From NCBI GenBank assembly GCA_964505555.1, contig CAZDIO010000074.1:1-64000 (forward strand): a DNA stretch of 64,000 nt, given 5' to 3'. Both the position numbers and the translations under genes were made by a program. The notes under the pieces are model-generated. The model did no database searches. It was not told the DNA's origin and saw nothing but the letters and a program-made list of their open reading frames with translations. Source of the stretch: CAZDIO01 sp964505555 (GTDB lineage: Bacteria > Bdellovibrionota_C > UBA2361 > SZUA-149 > CAZDIO01). Shown piece after piece: positions 43,417 through 52,334 of this stretch; within the stretch, counting starts at the first letter, position 1, and every line of letters begins with the position of its first letter.

Positions 43417-43828
43417 CCCTCATGGCAAAGCTCATGGCGAAATTGGGCAAGACTGGCCACAACTTGGAAGTGGCGAGCTGATTACTGAAGATATGGAAGT
43501 GGGACTTGGGCACATAGTTCCCGTAAAAATTTACAACTCTGTGCTTGCAAGTCTCTTAGTACTTACCGGAATTACGGTATTAGTGGCCTCTCACGACTTT
43601 GGAATTTTCAACTTAGTGGTGGCTTTAGGAATTGCAACGCTAAAAGCTGCAATCGTTACCCTCTTCTTTATGCACCTTTCGTGGGAGAGTAAGATCGTTT
43701 GGGGTATTGTTATCTACCCTCTATTTATCTTCGCGCTCATTCTCGGCGGAACGCTTGGTGATGAAGTTATAAAAGAGATCCCAACACGAATGAAGCCCGC
43801 TGTTATCTCGACAGAGATCCCGAAGTAG
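43406..43828 (+). CDS. coxD: caa3 oxidase subunit IV
   Basis: A 140-residue small membrane protein with three helices from about residue 43 on, matching the prokaryotic subunit IV (COX4_pro) pattern, including T-L-F-F-M-H-L-S-W. The hydrophilic N-terminus is longer than usual (about 35 residues). The start at the ATG 43406 is set by GGAGG 8 bases upstream; the TTG at 43391 overlaps that site and is unlikely. Last gene of the first oxidase operon. Confidence 0.8.
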   Translation: MRTDPHGKAHGEIGQDWPQLGSGELITEDMEVGLGHIVPVKIYNSVLASLLVLTGITVLVASHDFGIFNLVVALGIATLKAAIVTLFFMHLSWESKIVWGIVIYPLFIFALILGGTLGDEVIKEIPTRMKPAVISTEIPK

Positions 43829-43893
43829 ATACAAACTCGCCCCTAGCAGGTGAAAGGGGAGGGGAATTTTGCTGTACTGAAAATGGAACTGCT

Positions 43894-44100
43894 TTAGTAA
43901 GAACTAAATACGGCTACTAAACTTACGATCGCGTAGAGAATGCTTATCCCCATCAAGATCTTAAACGCACCAAGAAGCAGTGGAGGAACTTCATCATGTT
44001 TGTGAGTCGTACGGGAATAATCAAGAACCTGACGCTCGACTGACCCCTCTGGATAGAGCTTTTCTAGCTCCTGTTTTTCTTTATCTTGGCTATAACTCAT
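43894..44100 (-). CDS. small single-helix membrane protein
   Basis: A 68-residue protein with a charged N-terminal half and one hydrophobic helix (about 42-64). AGAAGGA lies about 10 bases before the ATG at 44100, which supports real translation. It is on the opposite strand between the caa3 operon and the tyrosine operon, convergent with coxD. I recognise no family; it could be a small oxidase-associated subunit or unrelated. Confidence 0.5.
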   Translation of the reverse strand: MSYSQDKEKQELEKLYPEGSVERQVLDYSRTTHKHDEVPPLLLGAFKILMGISILYAIVSLVAVFSSY

Positions 44101-44411
44101 TGATACGGCATCCTTCTGATAAAGCCACCAAAATATTCCTAACGTTCATCCCTTCCTGTCGTTGGGGGGGGGGGCGGGCGGACTAGGCAACCAGGTGTTT
44201 TTTTATTTTTTTTTGCTTCGCTTCGCCCGAAACGACAGGAAGAATTTTACTATACTTTAAGTAAAACTGCTCTAGTTTTCAAAAAATTCTAAATCAACGC
44301 TGCGACTTGGTCAAAGTTTGTTTTTTGTACCACCAGCTCAATCTATAGCCGACCAAAATATTGCTCCAAAGTTCTCTGCGTGCTAGTTCTTCAGGTTAAC
44401 GAGAGAGTTCT
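44101..44411. other. intergenic gap before hppD with degenerate family B repeat
   Basis: 311 bases without a convincing gene. TTCCTGTCGTT at 44153-44163 is complementary to AACGACAGGAA at 44231-44241, and GCTTCGCTTCGCCCG at 44215-44229 matches the family B right arm: a decayed copy. Its left half is replaced by a run of 11 G (44164-44174) and GC-rich sequence, followed by two T tracts. The hppD promoter should lie in the last 150 bases; no clear consensus was found. Confidence 0.6.
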
Positions 44412-45572
44412 ATGACAGCTTCAGATACATATCCTCAGGGTAAGGTTATTCGCTCTTCAACCCCCGTCACCGTGAGCGAACCACTTGCTATTGAGGGGAT
44501 AGATTACATTGAATTCTTCGTAGGGAATGCTCGGCAGGCCTGTTTCTTTTTCTGCCAAGCCTTTGGCTTTACCCCGGTTGGTTACCGTGGGCCAGAAACA
44601 GGTGTTCGTGAGGCAGCAACCTATGCGATAACGCAAGGCCATATTACCTTTCTCTTTACCACCCCAACAAGACAGGAGCACCCGATCTCACAACACCTCC
44701 TTCGCCACGGAGATGGCGCAAAAGATGTTGCCTTTCGGGTACCTCATTGCGAGGCCTTTTTTCAAGAAGCGATTAAAAACGGTGCTGTAAGCATTGAAGA
44801 GCCCACCCTCTGGGAGGGAGAATTTGGAACGATTAAGCGTGCCGCAATCAAAACCTATGGTGATGTGATTCACTCGATTGTGGAGCGTAAAGATTTTTCA
44901 GGACTTATCTTCCCCGGTTTTGTTCCCTACTCCACCCTCTTTAGTGTACCGCCACAAGGAAACCCTGTCGGACTCAAAGCTGTGGATCATGTAGTGGGAA
45001 ATGTTGAGCTTGGAGCAATGGATAAGTGGGTAGCATTTTATGAGCGGGTACTTGGCTTTAAAGAGATGCTTCATTTTTCAGATAAGGATATCTCCACTGA
45101 GTACTCTGCACTGATGTCAAAAGTGTTGACTGATGGTCGAAAAATTAAGTTACCTTTTAATGAACCCGCACAGGGGAGAAAAAAATCACAGATTGAGGAA
45201 TATCTTGAGTTTCACAACGGTCCTGGAGTTCAACATGTAGCGATGATCACCGACGATATCGTCTCTGCCGTTCGAGAACTTCGAAACCGCGGGGTAAGCT
45301 TTCTTCAGGTACCAAAAACCTACTACGAAGAAGCAGAACGTCGGGTGGGGCATATTAAGGAAGATTTTAAAGCTATTTCCGAACTAGGAATTTTAGTCGA
45401 TCGCGATGATGATGGGTATCTTCTTCAACTTTTTACAAAACCACTTCAAGATCGACCAACGTTGTTTTTTGAAATCATTCAACGACGCGGCTCTCAAGGG
45501 TTTGGAGTAGGAAACTTCAAGGCCCTTTTTGAAGCAATTGAGCGCGACCAAGCTCTTCGGGGAAACCTATGA
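44412..45572 (+). CDS. hppD: 4-hydroxyphenylpyruvate dioxygenase
   Basis: A 386-residue Fe(II) dioxygenase with the duplicated vicinal-oxygen-chelate fold. The iron ligands are visible in the C-terminal half: V-D-H-V-V-G at about 193, V-Q-H-V-A at about 275, and F-F-E-I-I-Q-R near 355. G-F-G-x-G-N-F follows, which is the C-terminal gate helix. It converts 4-hydroxyphenylpyruvate and oxygen to homogentisate and CO2. The stop overlaps the start of the homogentisate dioxygenase gene (ATGA), so they are translationally coupled. Confidence 0.93.
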   Translation: MTASDTYPQGKVIRSSTPVTVSEPLAIEGIDYIEFFVGNARQACFFFCQAFGFTPVGYRGPETGVREAATYAITQGHITFLFTTPTRQEHPISQHLLRHGDGAKDVAFRVPHCEAFFQEAIKNGAVSIEEPTLWEGEFGTIKRAAIKTYGDVIHSIVERKDFSGLIFPGFVPYSTLFSVPPQGNPVGLKAVDHVVGNVELGAMDKWVAFYERVLGFKEMLHFSDKDISTEYSALMSKVLTDGRKIKLPFNEPAQGRKKSQIEEYLEFHNGPGVQHVAMITDDIVSAVRELRNRGVSFLQVPKTYYEEAERRVGHIKEDFKAISELGILVDRDDDGYLLQLFTKPLQDRPTLFFEIIQRRGSQGFGVGNFKALFEAIERDQALRGNL

Positions 45573-46753
45573 TTCATCGACACACTATCGGCAAGATTCC
45601 TCCAAAACCACATACCACCCTGTATCATGAGGGAAAGCTGATGATGGAGCAGTGTCTTACCCGTGATGGATTTGAAGGTGCTTACTCCATTCTCTACTAT
45701 AAGATTCCGCCCACTGATGAAAACGCGGTTGAGGCATTGCGTTTAGAAGGGTTTTGTCCTTTTGAAGTTATCTCCGAACAACTCCTCTACCGGCGCCATC
45801 TTCGTTCCCAAGATATTAAACATCATGGCGATTTTCTCACTGGAAGAAAAACACTCCTCGTCAATAAAGATCTCCAAATCGGAGTAATAAAACCACTCTC
45901 TCCACCTGAAAAGTTTTTCTCTAATGCCGACGGTGATGAACTCTACTTTGTTCACGAGGGAAGCGGTTCTCTGGAAAGTCTCTACGGTCTTCTCCCCTTT
46001 CGAGAGCATGACTATATACTTATTCCAAAATCCACTCCGTACCGTCTCCACTTCGATGGTCATAAAGGAACCGCACTTGTATTTGAAGGTCGTCCAAAGA
46101 TCGGCATCCCTGGGGAGTATCGAAACTCTTGGGGACAGTTAACAATGTATGCGCCCTATTCACATCGAGATTTTAAGGCCCCAGAAGAGCTTCTTGTGTT
46201 TGATGAAAAAAAACATGGAAAACCTCCCTATCCTCTTGTGGTAAAACACAGCGATATGCTCTCGGTGCACATGTTCAAGCACTTTCCACATGAACTTGTG
46301 GGATGGGATGGATCTGTTTATCCAGTAACCTTTAACATCCATGATTATCAGCCAAAAACCGGCCTTGTTCACCTTCCACCAACTATCCACACTACGTTTT
46401 CTGGGAGAAACTTTGTCGTCTGCTCATTTGTTCCTCGGCTAGTTGATTATCATAAGGATTCCATCCCCTGTCCGTATGGACATTCAAATGTCGACATGGA
46501 TGAGATTCTTTACTATGTTAAGGGCAATTTCACCTCCCGTAAGGGGATTGATTGTGAATCAATTAGCCTTCATCCAAAAGGTATCCCTCATGGTCCACAT
46601 CCCGGAGCCTATGAAAGGTCGATCGGAACAAAACACACAGAAGAGCTTGCGGTAATGTGCGATGCTTGGGATGCGCTACAGCTGACAACAGTGGCTGTCA
46701 ACTTCGAAGACCCTAACTATCACCGCACCTGGATCGAGCACTTCATTTCGTAA
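45569..46753 (+). CDS. hmgA: homogentisate 1,2-dioxygenase
   Basis: A 394-residue cupin-like Fe(II) dioxygenase of the shorter bacterial type. S-N-V-D-M-D-E-I near residue 308 contributes the Glu ligand, and H-P-K-G-I-P-H-G-P-H near 332-341 the His ligands. It opens the homogentisate ring to maleylacetoacetate. The isomerase and fumarylacetoacetase that finish the route to fumarate and acetoacetate are not adjacent. Overlaps hppD by 4 bases. Confidence 0.92.
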   Translation: MIHRHTIGKIPPKPHTTLYHEGKLMMEQCLTRDGFEGAYSILYYKIPPTDENAVEALRLEGFCPFEVISEQLLYRRHLRSQDIKHHGDFLTGRKTLLVNKDLQIGVIKPLSPPEKFFSNADGDELYFVHEGSGSLESLYGLLPFREHDYILIPKSTPYRLHFDGHKGTALVFEGRPKIGIPGEYRNSWGQLTMYAPYSHRDFKAPEELLVFDEKKHGKPPYPLVVKHSDMLSVHMFKHFPHELVGWDGSVYPVTFNIHDYQPKTGLVHLPPTIHTTFSGRNFVVCSFVPRLVDYHKDSIPCPYGHSNVDMDEILYYVKGNFTSRKGIDCESISLHPKGIPHGPHPGAYERSIGTKHTEELAVMCDAWDALQLTTVAVNFEDPNYHRTWIEHFIS

Positions 46754-46939
46754 AAATACTGTTCCAACCGAGGATCTGCTTTCGACAGAAAGGCGCGCGC
46801 CGTTTGACAACTTTGCTTTGGGCGAAGTAATTCATGTATAACTTAGCACTTCGGCAGACGGGAATTTCCTTGACAACTGCCTAGGAAAACCGTCAGGTTC
46901 GAATGTGATTTCTAATTGTTTCATTACGGGAGAAGATCC

Positions 46940-47659
46940 ATGCAAAGATTGACGAGGCTTTTCGTTTTCGCTCTGGTTGTTTTTCTTGTTCATAGTGCTC
47001 AAGGTAACGTTGCTCATGCTGCAGATGTAACTGGCACGGTGAAATTTGATGGTGCAGTTCCGCAAATGAAGCCTCTTGATATGGCAGCCGATCCCGATTG
47101 CAATTCAAAACACCCCACACCTCCTCTCTCAGAAGCATTAGTTCTTGGAGATGGGAACACGATGGCAAACGTGTTTGTTCAGGTTAAAAGCGGGCTCCCT
47201 GCGAAGAAATATGAAACTCCAAAAGATCCTGTGGTAATTCGACAACACGGATGTGTGTATACCCCCCATGTATTTGGCGTGATGGTAGGACAAACTTTAA
47301 AGTTTATGAATGATGATGGGATTCTCCATAACGTGCACGCTCTTCCGAAAACAAACAAACCGTTTAATTTAGGAATGCCTGCTTCAATGAAGGAAGCAGA
47401 AAAAAGCTTTAGTGAACCTGAGCCAGTGTTTTCTGTAAAGTGCGATGTTCATCCATGGATGAACTCATACGGTGCGGTGATGTCTCATCCTTTCTTTGCC
47501 GTGACTGCAAAAGATGGAAAGTTTTCCATTAAGGGTCTTGATGCGGGTACCTATGAGATAGAGGCTTGGCATGAGAAACTCGGCACCAAAACAGAGAAGA
47601 TCACAGTAGGTGCGACGGATGCAAAAACTGTTGATTTTACGTTCCAAAGACCATCGTAA
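46940..47659 (+). CDS. periplasmic cupredoxin-like/carboxypeptidase-regulatory-domain protein
   Basis: A 239-residue exported protein: signal peptide at about residues 1-24 (cut after A-H-A), then a beta-rich domain with a plastocyanin-like end (N-D-D-G-I-L-H-N-V-H at about 120 and C-D-V-H-P-W-M at about 157, which supply His, Cys, His and Met as in type 1 copper sites), then a carboxypeptidase regulatory-like beta-sandwich. The start is the ATG at 46940 (GGGAGAAG upstream) rather than the TTG at 46916. It heads the second oxidase operon and could be a copper electron donor to the oxidase; this is inferred from the site and position. Confidence 0.7.
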   Translation: MQRLTRLFVFALVVFLVHSAQGNVAHAADVTGTVKFDGAVPQMKPLDMAADPDCNSKHPTPPLSEALVLGDGNTMANVFVQVKSGLPAKKYETPKDPVVIRQHGCVYTPHVFGVMVGQTLKFMNDDGILHNVHALPKTNKPFNLGMPASMKEAEKSFSEPEPVFSVKCDVHPWMNSYGAVMSHPFFAVTAKDGKFSIKGLDAGTYEIEAWHEKLGTKTEKITVGATDAKTVDFTFQRPS

Positions 47660-47721
47660 CGCCGTTTTACGCAACAAACAGCATCGTTTATCCTGAAGAA
47701 CTAACAGGGGAATAGAGAATC

Positions 47722-49503
47722 GTGGCACATCATTCAGATCATCACGCACATCACGAACCAGGCTTTGTAAAAAAGTATATCTTTTCGACTGATCATAAGG
47801 TGATCGGTATTCAGTACGGTTTTACGAGCCTGCTCTTTCTCCTCTTTGGATTTAGCTTGATGGCGTTAATGCGCTGGCAACTTGCCTATCCTGAAAGACC
47901 TTTTCCGCTTGGTATGGGAAACTGGTTTGGAGATCGCAACGCACCCGGCGGTGTTATGTCCCCAGACTTTTATAACCAACTTGGAGCCATGCACGGCACC
48001 ATAATGGTTTTTCTTGGGATTGTGCCTCTCGCTGTTGGTGCATTTGGAAATTATATTGTTCCCCTCCAGATCGGTGCTCAAGACATGGCGTTTCCCCGCC
48101 TGAATATGGCGAGCTACTGGGTATACTTCCTCGGGGGCGTGGTGATGTTAGCGAGTTTCTTTCTTCCTGAAGGCGCGGCGAAATCTGGATGGACTTCATA
48201 TCCACCTCTTTCTGATATTCAAGATCTTGCGGGCACCTCCTTTGCTGATCACTTTCTTTCGGGGCAAACGATCTGGCTTGTAGGAATGGTGTTTCTGATC
48301 ACCTCCTCATTATTAGGAGCGCTTAACTTCTTAGTAACGATTATCCAACTTCGTGCTCCAGGCCTTACGTATATGCGCCTGCCCTTCTTTGTGTGGGCAC
48401 AGTTTGTAACCTCATTTCTTCTCTTACTTGCCTTCCCACCACTTGAAGCGGCGGGAGTGCTTCAGCTTATGGATCGACTTGCGGGAACAAGTTTCTTTTT
48501 ACCAAGCGGGCTTGTTGTCAGTGGTGAGCAGTTGCCGGTAGCAGGGGGAGGAAGTCCCCTCTTGTGGCAACACCTCTTTTGGTTCCTTGCTCATCCTGAA
48601 GTGTATGTATTGATCTTACCGGCGATGGGAATCGTTGCTGAAGTCATCGCGAACAACTCTCGGAAGCCGTTGTTTGGATATAAAACGATGGTCTACTCGG
48701 TAATCTTTTTAGGGTTTATGTCCTTTATCGTTTGGGCTCATCATATGTTTATGACGGGAATGGGCACAACGATGGCGACATTCTTTCAAACAACAACGAT
48801 GATTATCTCCATTCCTTCTGTTGCCATTTTAACGGCGTTGTTTATCTCACTGTGGGGAGGATCGCTTCGTTTTAATACGCAGATGCTTTTTGCGTTAGCC
48901 TTTCTCCCGATGTTTGGAATTGGTGGGCTCACTGGTCTCCCTCTTGGACTTGCACCAACAGATATTCATCTCCACGATACCTATTATGTGATTGGGCATT
49001 TTCATTATGTTGTTGCTCCTGGAACGATATTTGCTCTTTTTTGTGGGATCTATCACTGGTTTCCAAAGGCAACCGGACGAAAAATGAATGAATTTCTAGG
49101 AAAGATTCATTTCTGGGGCTCCCTTGCCTGCATGAACGGAATTTTCTTCCCGATGCTCATTCAGGGCTTAGCAGGGGTATCAAGAAGGCTGTACGATGGT
49201 GGTCTTTCCTATGCACACACTGAGCCAGTTGTTCACTACAATAAAATGATGTCTCACTCTGCCTGGATGCTTGCAGTATTTCAGATCCCTTTTATCATCA
49301 ACTTCTTCTGGAGCATCTTTAAGGGCAAGAAGATGGAAGAAAATCCGTGGCAGGCAACGACCCTTGAGTGGGCAGCTCCTTCACCTCCACCACATGGAAA
49401 TTTTTCTAAAATTCCTGTCGTAAACTGTGGACCGTATGAATACAGCGCTCCTGGGTACAGCGAAGGATACCGCACACAATACCAACAAGCAGCAAGGGCG
49501 TAA
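47722..49503 (+). CDS. ctaD: cytochrome c oxidase subunit I, A1 type
   Basis: A 593-residue subunit I. The N-terminus is His-rich. Helix VI reads F-L-A-H-P-E-V-Y-V, so the channel Glu is present, which by the established motif (XGHPEV) assigns the A1 type, with Ala in place of Gly. W-A-H-H-M-F gives CuB ligands and H-D-T-Y-Y-V-I-G-H-F-H-Y the haem ligands. Translation starts at GTG 47722, with GGGGAA upstream. It is a paralogue of the A2-type subunit at 41136-42794 and probably has different oxygen affinity or proton-channel use. Confidence 0.93.
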   Translation: MAHHSDHHAHHEPGFVKKYIFSTDHKVIGIQYGFTSLLFLLFGFSLMALMRWQLAYPERPFPLGMGNWFGDRNAPGGVMSPDFYNQLGAMHGTIMVFLGIVPLAVGAFGNYIVPLQIGAQDMAFPRLNMASYWVYFLGGVVMLASFFLPEGAAKSGWTSYPPLSDIQDLAGTSFADHFLSGQTIWLVGMVFLITSSLLGALNFLVTIIQLRAPGLTYMRLPFFVWAQFVTSFLLLLAFPPLEAAGVLQLMDRLAGTSFFLPSGLVVSGEQLPVAGGGSPLLWQHLFWFLAHPEVYVLILPAMGIVAEVIANNSRKPLFGYKTMVYSVIFLGFMSFIVWAHHMFMTGMGTTMATFFQTTTMIISIPSVAILTALFISLWGGSLRFNTQMLFALAFLPMFGIGGLTGLPLGLAPTDIHLHDTYYVIGHFHYVVAPGTIFALFCGIYHWFPKATGRKMNEFLGKIHFWGSLACMNGIFFPMLIQGLAGVSRRLYDGGLSYAHTEPVVHYNKMMSHSAWMLAVFQIPFIINFFWSIFKGKKMEENPWQATTLEWAAPSPPPHGNFSKIPVVNCGPYEYSAPGYSEGYRTQYQQAARA

Positions 49504-49507
49504 GGCT

Positions 49508-50107
49508 ATGTCAGAGATCGTCATTCCGTATCAAATTCAACCCCGACCAGATACGGGAGTTACAAACGGGAAGTTAGGGATTTGGCTCTTTCTCGCCTCT
49601 GAGGTGATGCTCTTTGGTGCATTGTTTTCAAGCTACGTGCTTCTTCGAGTCGGCGCCACAGAGTGGCCCCGTGGACACGATATTTTAAGTGTACCGATCG
49701 CTACGTTTAACACCTTTGTGCTCATTACCTCGAGCGTGACGATGGTGATGGCCTGGGCCTCTCTTGAGAGAAATGATTTCAAAAAGTACAAGCTCTATAT
49801 GGGGGCGACAATCCTCTGTGGTTTGATATTTTTGGTCGTAAAGGCGTTTGAATACAATGCGAAGTTCTCACACGGCTTATTACCAAGTAGCAGCACATTT
49901 TTGGCGATATATTTTACCCTCACCGGTCTTCATGGAATTCACGTAATTGGGGGGATCCTTGTCAACGGCTATCACTATGGACCAGGAAGTAAGTTATGGC
50001 ATACGGATCCAAAGCGGTTGATTGGACGAATTGAAATCTCCGGGCTTTATTGGCACTTTGTTGATCTCGTCTGGATATTTCTCTTTCCAGTTTTATATTT
50101 ATTGTAG
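49508..50107 (+). CDS. ctaE: cytochrome c oxidase subunit III (second operon)
   Basis: A 199-residue membrane protein with five helices; F-L-A-S-E-V-M-L-F-G at about 29-38 holds the conserved Glu, and L-H-G-I-H-V near 140 and Y-W-H-F-V-D near 182 match subunit III. The ATG at 49508, 4 bases after the subunit I stop, is preferred; an in-frame ATG at 49427 lies within subunit I. Followed by subunit IV after 23 bases. Confidence 0.88.
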   Translation: MSEIVIPYQIQPRPDTGVTNGKLGIWLFLASEVMLFGALFSSYVLLRVGATEWPRGHDILSVPIATFNTFVLITSSVTMVMAWASLERNDFKKYKLYMGATILCGLIFLVVKAFEYNAKFSHGLLPSSSTFLAIYFTLTGLHGIHVIGGILVNGYHYGPGSKLWHTDPKRLIGRIEISGLYWHFVDLVWIFLFPVLYLL

Positions 50108-50130
50108 GAGCGGACTTCGAGGGGGGAAAT

Positions 50131-50442
50131 ATGGCTGAAGCAGAACACCACGCGCATGATGTTGATCGATGGGTAAAAACATACATCGTTGTATTTGTTG
50201 CCTTGCTTGTCCTTACCGTTGTCACGGTAGGAGCTTCCTATATCCACCTTTCCATGGCAGGAACGATTGCCCTTGCCCTTGTTATTGCCACTGTTAAGGG
50301 AAGCCTTGTCGCCTGCTATTTTATGCATTTGATCTCTGAAAAGAAGCTTATTTACCTTGTGCTTCTTCTGACGGCATTGTTTTTTGTCGTATTGATGCTA
50401 CTTCCAACGTTTTGGGCAGGAGATCCGATCACCAACAGATAA
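50131..50442 (+). CDS. cytochrome c oxidase subunit IV (second operon)
   Basis: A 103-residue membrane protein with three helices (about 19-39, 43-63 and 71-94); A-C-Y-F-M-H-L near residue 63 is the pattern of the prokaryotic subunit IV. It has a short His-rich N-terminus. GAGGGGGGAAAT precedes the ATG. Its stop overlaps the next gene's start by one base (TAATG). Confidence 0.8.
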   Translation: MAEAEHHAHDVDRWVKTYIVVFVALLVLTVVTVGASYIHLSMAGTIALALVIATVKGSLVACYFMHLISEKKLIYLVLLLTALFFVVLMLLPTFWAGDPITNR

Positions 50443-50630
50443 TGTCATTAAAATCATTTCATATTGTTTTTATCTTACTCTGTTCGATGCTCTCCTTTGG
50501 TTTTTTGTTTTGGAGTGTAAAAGAACAGATATATCTCCCCCTGGGAGTCACTTCTGGAATTCTGGGTGTGATGCTCGTTATTTATGGAATCTGGTTTGTA
50601 AGAAAGATTAGAACGCTCCATGGCAGCTAA
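50442..50630 (+). CDS. small membrane protein of the oxidase operon
   Basis: A 62-residue protein with two helices (about 4-22 and 31-53). The ATG at 50442 overlaps the preceding stop by one base. No named family is recognised. Position within the oxidase operon, between subunit IV and another small protein, suggests an accessory subunit or assembly factor. Confidence 0.6.
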   Translation: MSLKSFHIVFILLCSMLSFGFLFWSVKEQIYLPLGVTSGILGVMLVIYGIWFVRKIRTLHGS

Positions 50631-50871
50631 TAACCATACTCTCATGCGCAGTTTTTTTATTGCCAGTGTTGTGGTGTGTTTTTTTTGTCTAGTCGAATCA
50701 GCCACTGCATGCTCTGTTTGCTTTGGACCACCAGAAGAGCCGATGATGCAAGGGGTGAAGTTCGCGATTTATGCTTTACTTGGAGTAACCGGTTTCGTGC
50801 TGTCATGTTTTTTAGTCTTTATCGGGGTTCTCTGGAAAAGAAGTTCGACAATGTGCGGAGATGACGCGTAA
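50620..50871 (+). CDS. small C-S-V-C-F-G membrane protein of the oxidase operon
   Basis: An 83-residue protein with a signal-like helix (about 9-29), then A-C-S-V-C-F-G-P-P at about 30-38, and a second helix (about 46-68). From memory, short proteins with a C-x-V-C-F-G motif after a leader recur in oxidase operons of deltaproteobacteria-like genomes; their role is not established. The CxxC on the outer face could bind copper or be a redox pair. Overlaps the previous gene by 11 bases. Confidence 0.6.
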   Translation: MAANNHTLMRSFFIASVVVCFFCLVESATACSVCFGPPEEPMMQGVKFAIYALLGVTGFVLSCFLVFIGVLWKRSSTMCGDDA

Positions 50872-50915
50872 GCAATTATTGGAGTTGGTTTCGACAATTT
50901 AACAACGAGGGAGAT

Positions 50916-51740
50916 ATGCTTGAACTGTTTCACAAATTAGGCCTTCCAGAAATTGCCTCAGCTCATGGAGCGGAACTTGATGAGATGCTTGGCTGGGTAC
51001 ACTGGTTAATGCTTGCGCTCTTTATTGGATGGGGGGCCTTTTTTATCTATACCTTGATCCGCTTTCGCGCCTCAAAAAACCCAAAAGCGGATTATGTCGG
51101 GGTAAAAAGCCATCTCTCTACCTACCTTGAAGGAGCCGTAGCGGTGATTGAAGTGGTGCTCATTATCGGATTTGCAATGCCGTTGTGGACAAAGCGTGTC
51201 AACCAGTTCCCTCCTGATGAATCAGCAACAACGGTTCGTGTTGTCGCCGAGCAGTTTGCATGGAATATCCATTATCCAGGAAAAGATGGTCAATTCGGAA
51301 AAACCTCTCCAGATCTGATCAATCTTCAAACAAACCCCCTTGGATTAGATAAAAACGATGAACATGCCCTTGATGATGTGACAATTGTCAATCAAATGCA
51401 TCTTCCCGTAAATAAGCCGGTGCTTATTTACTTGTCCAGTAAGGATGTAATTCACAGCTTCGGCATTCCCGAAATGCGCGTAAAACAAGATGCTATTCCA
51501 GGAATGGTGATTCCCGTTTGGTTTACTCCCACCGTAACCACGGCCGAAATGAAAAAAATTAAGGTGGGGAAAAAAGAGTTTGAAACATATGAAATTGCCT
51601 GCGCTCAACTCTGCGGCATGGGCCATTACCGAATGAAAGGTATGGTCACGGTCGAAACCCAAACCGAGTTTGACCAATGGTTTGCGGGAAGACAGCCTAC
51701 CTTGGGAAGCGGTTCTGGAGATGACGATCTCTTTGGATAG
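50916..51740 (+). CDS. ctaC: cytochrome c oxidase subunit II (no cytochrome c domain)
   Basis: A 274-residue subunit II. Two helices (about 28-50 and 68-90) precede a cupredoxin domain; the CuA site reads C-A-Q-L-C-G-M-G-H-Y-R-M at about 227-238, with Gln in the place of the usual Glu (a backbone copper ligand whose side chain touches the Mg site). A His needed at the first position is in V-I-H-S-F near 180. Unlike the first operon, there is no haem-binding domain, so an external donor is required. GAGGGAGAT precedes the ATG. It follows, rather than precedes, subunits I, III and IV. Confidence 0.9.
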   Translation: MLELFHKLGLPEIASAHGAELDEMLGWVHWLMLALFIGWGAFFIYTLIRFRASKNPKADYVGVKSHLSTYLEGAVAVIEVVLIIGFAMPLWTKRVNQFPPDESATTVRVVAEQFAWNIHYPGKDGQFGKTSPDLINLQTNPLGLDKNDEHALDDVTIVNQMHLPVNKPVLIYLSSKDVIHSFGIPEMRVKQDAIPGMVIPVWFTPTVTTAEMKKIKVGKKEFETYEIACAQLCGMGHYRMKGMVTVETQTEFDQWFAGRQPTLGSGSGDDDLFG

Positions 51741-51755
51741 TTGGAGTCCTTTCAG

Positions 51756-52334
51756 ATGAGCACAAAGCTTACTGGACCATTTATTGCGTTTTTTCTTGTA
51801 GTGACAATTGGAGTCCTTGCTCCTCTTTTTGTGGAGCGGTTCACCAGCAGGTCGTTGCCAGTTCTTGGTGAAGCGCCGCAGTTTGATTTAACTGATACAA
51901 ATGAAGATCGTATTACTGCCTCCTCTCTCTTAGGGAAGGTATGGGTTTCAAACTTTTTTTTCACCTCCTGTCAGGGGCCCTGCCCGATAATGAACGGGAA
52001 CCTTGCAAGAGTTGAAGAAGGTTTTCGTCACATTGATAACCTTCGTTTTGTTTCCTTCACCATTGATCCAGAAACAGATACCCCCGAAGTTCTCAAAGAG
52101 TATGGAACGAAGCTCGGTGCTGACCTTACGAGGTGGCATTTTCTCACTGGGAGCAAAGAAACGCTGAAAGAGCTCTCCATACGAGGGTTTAAATTAGGGC
52201 TTGATTCTGATTCTAAAGTGCACGCAACGCGTCTAGTTTTGATAGATAAACAGGGAAAGGTTCGTGGCTACTATGATGGAACAGAGCATAAAGCGATGAA
52301 GCAGCTGGTAAAGGATATTAAAATTTTACTTTGA
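51756..52334 (+). CDS. SCO1/SenC copper chaperone (second operon)
   Basis: A 192-residue thioredoxin-fold protein anchored by a helix at about 7-26. S-C-Q-G-P-C-P at about 71-77 is the copper-binding CxxxC, and the conserved His lies at about 160 (V-H-A-T-R). It metallates CuA of the nearby subunit II. The ATG at 51756 with GGAG upstream is chosen over the TTG at 51741. Overlaps the next gene by 4 bases. Confidence 0.88.
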   Translation: MSTKLTGPFIAFFLVVTIGVLAPLFVERFTSRSLPVLGEAPQFDLTDTNEDRITASSLLGKVWVSNFFFTSCQGPCPIMNGNLARVEEGFRHIDNLRFVSFTIDPETDTPEVLKEYGTKLGADLTRWHFLTGSKETLKELSIRGFKLGLDSDSKVHATRLVLIDKQGKVRGYYDGTEHKAMKQLVKDIKILL

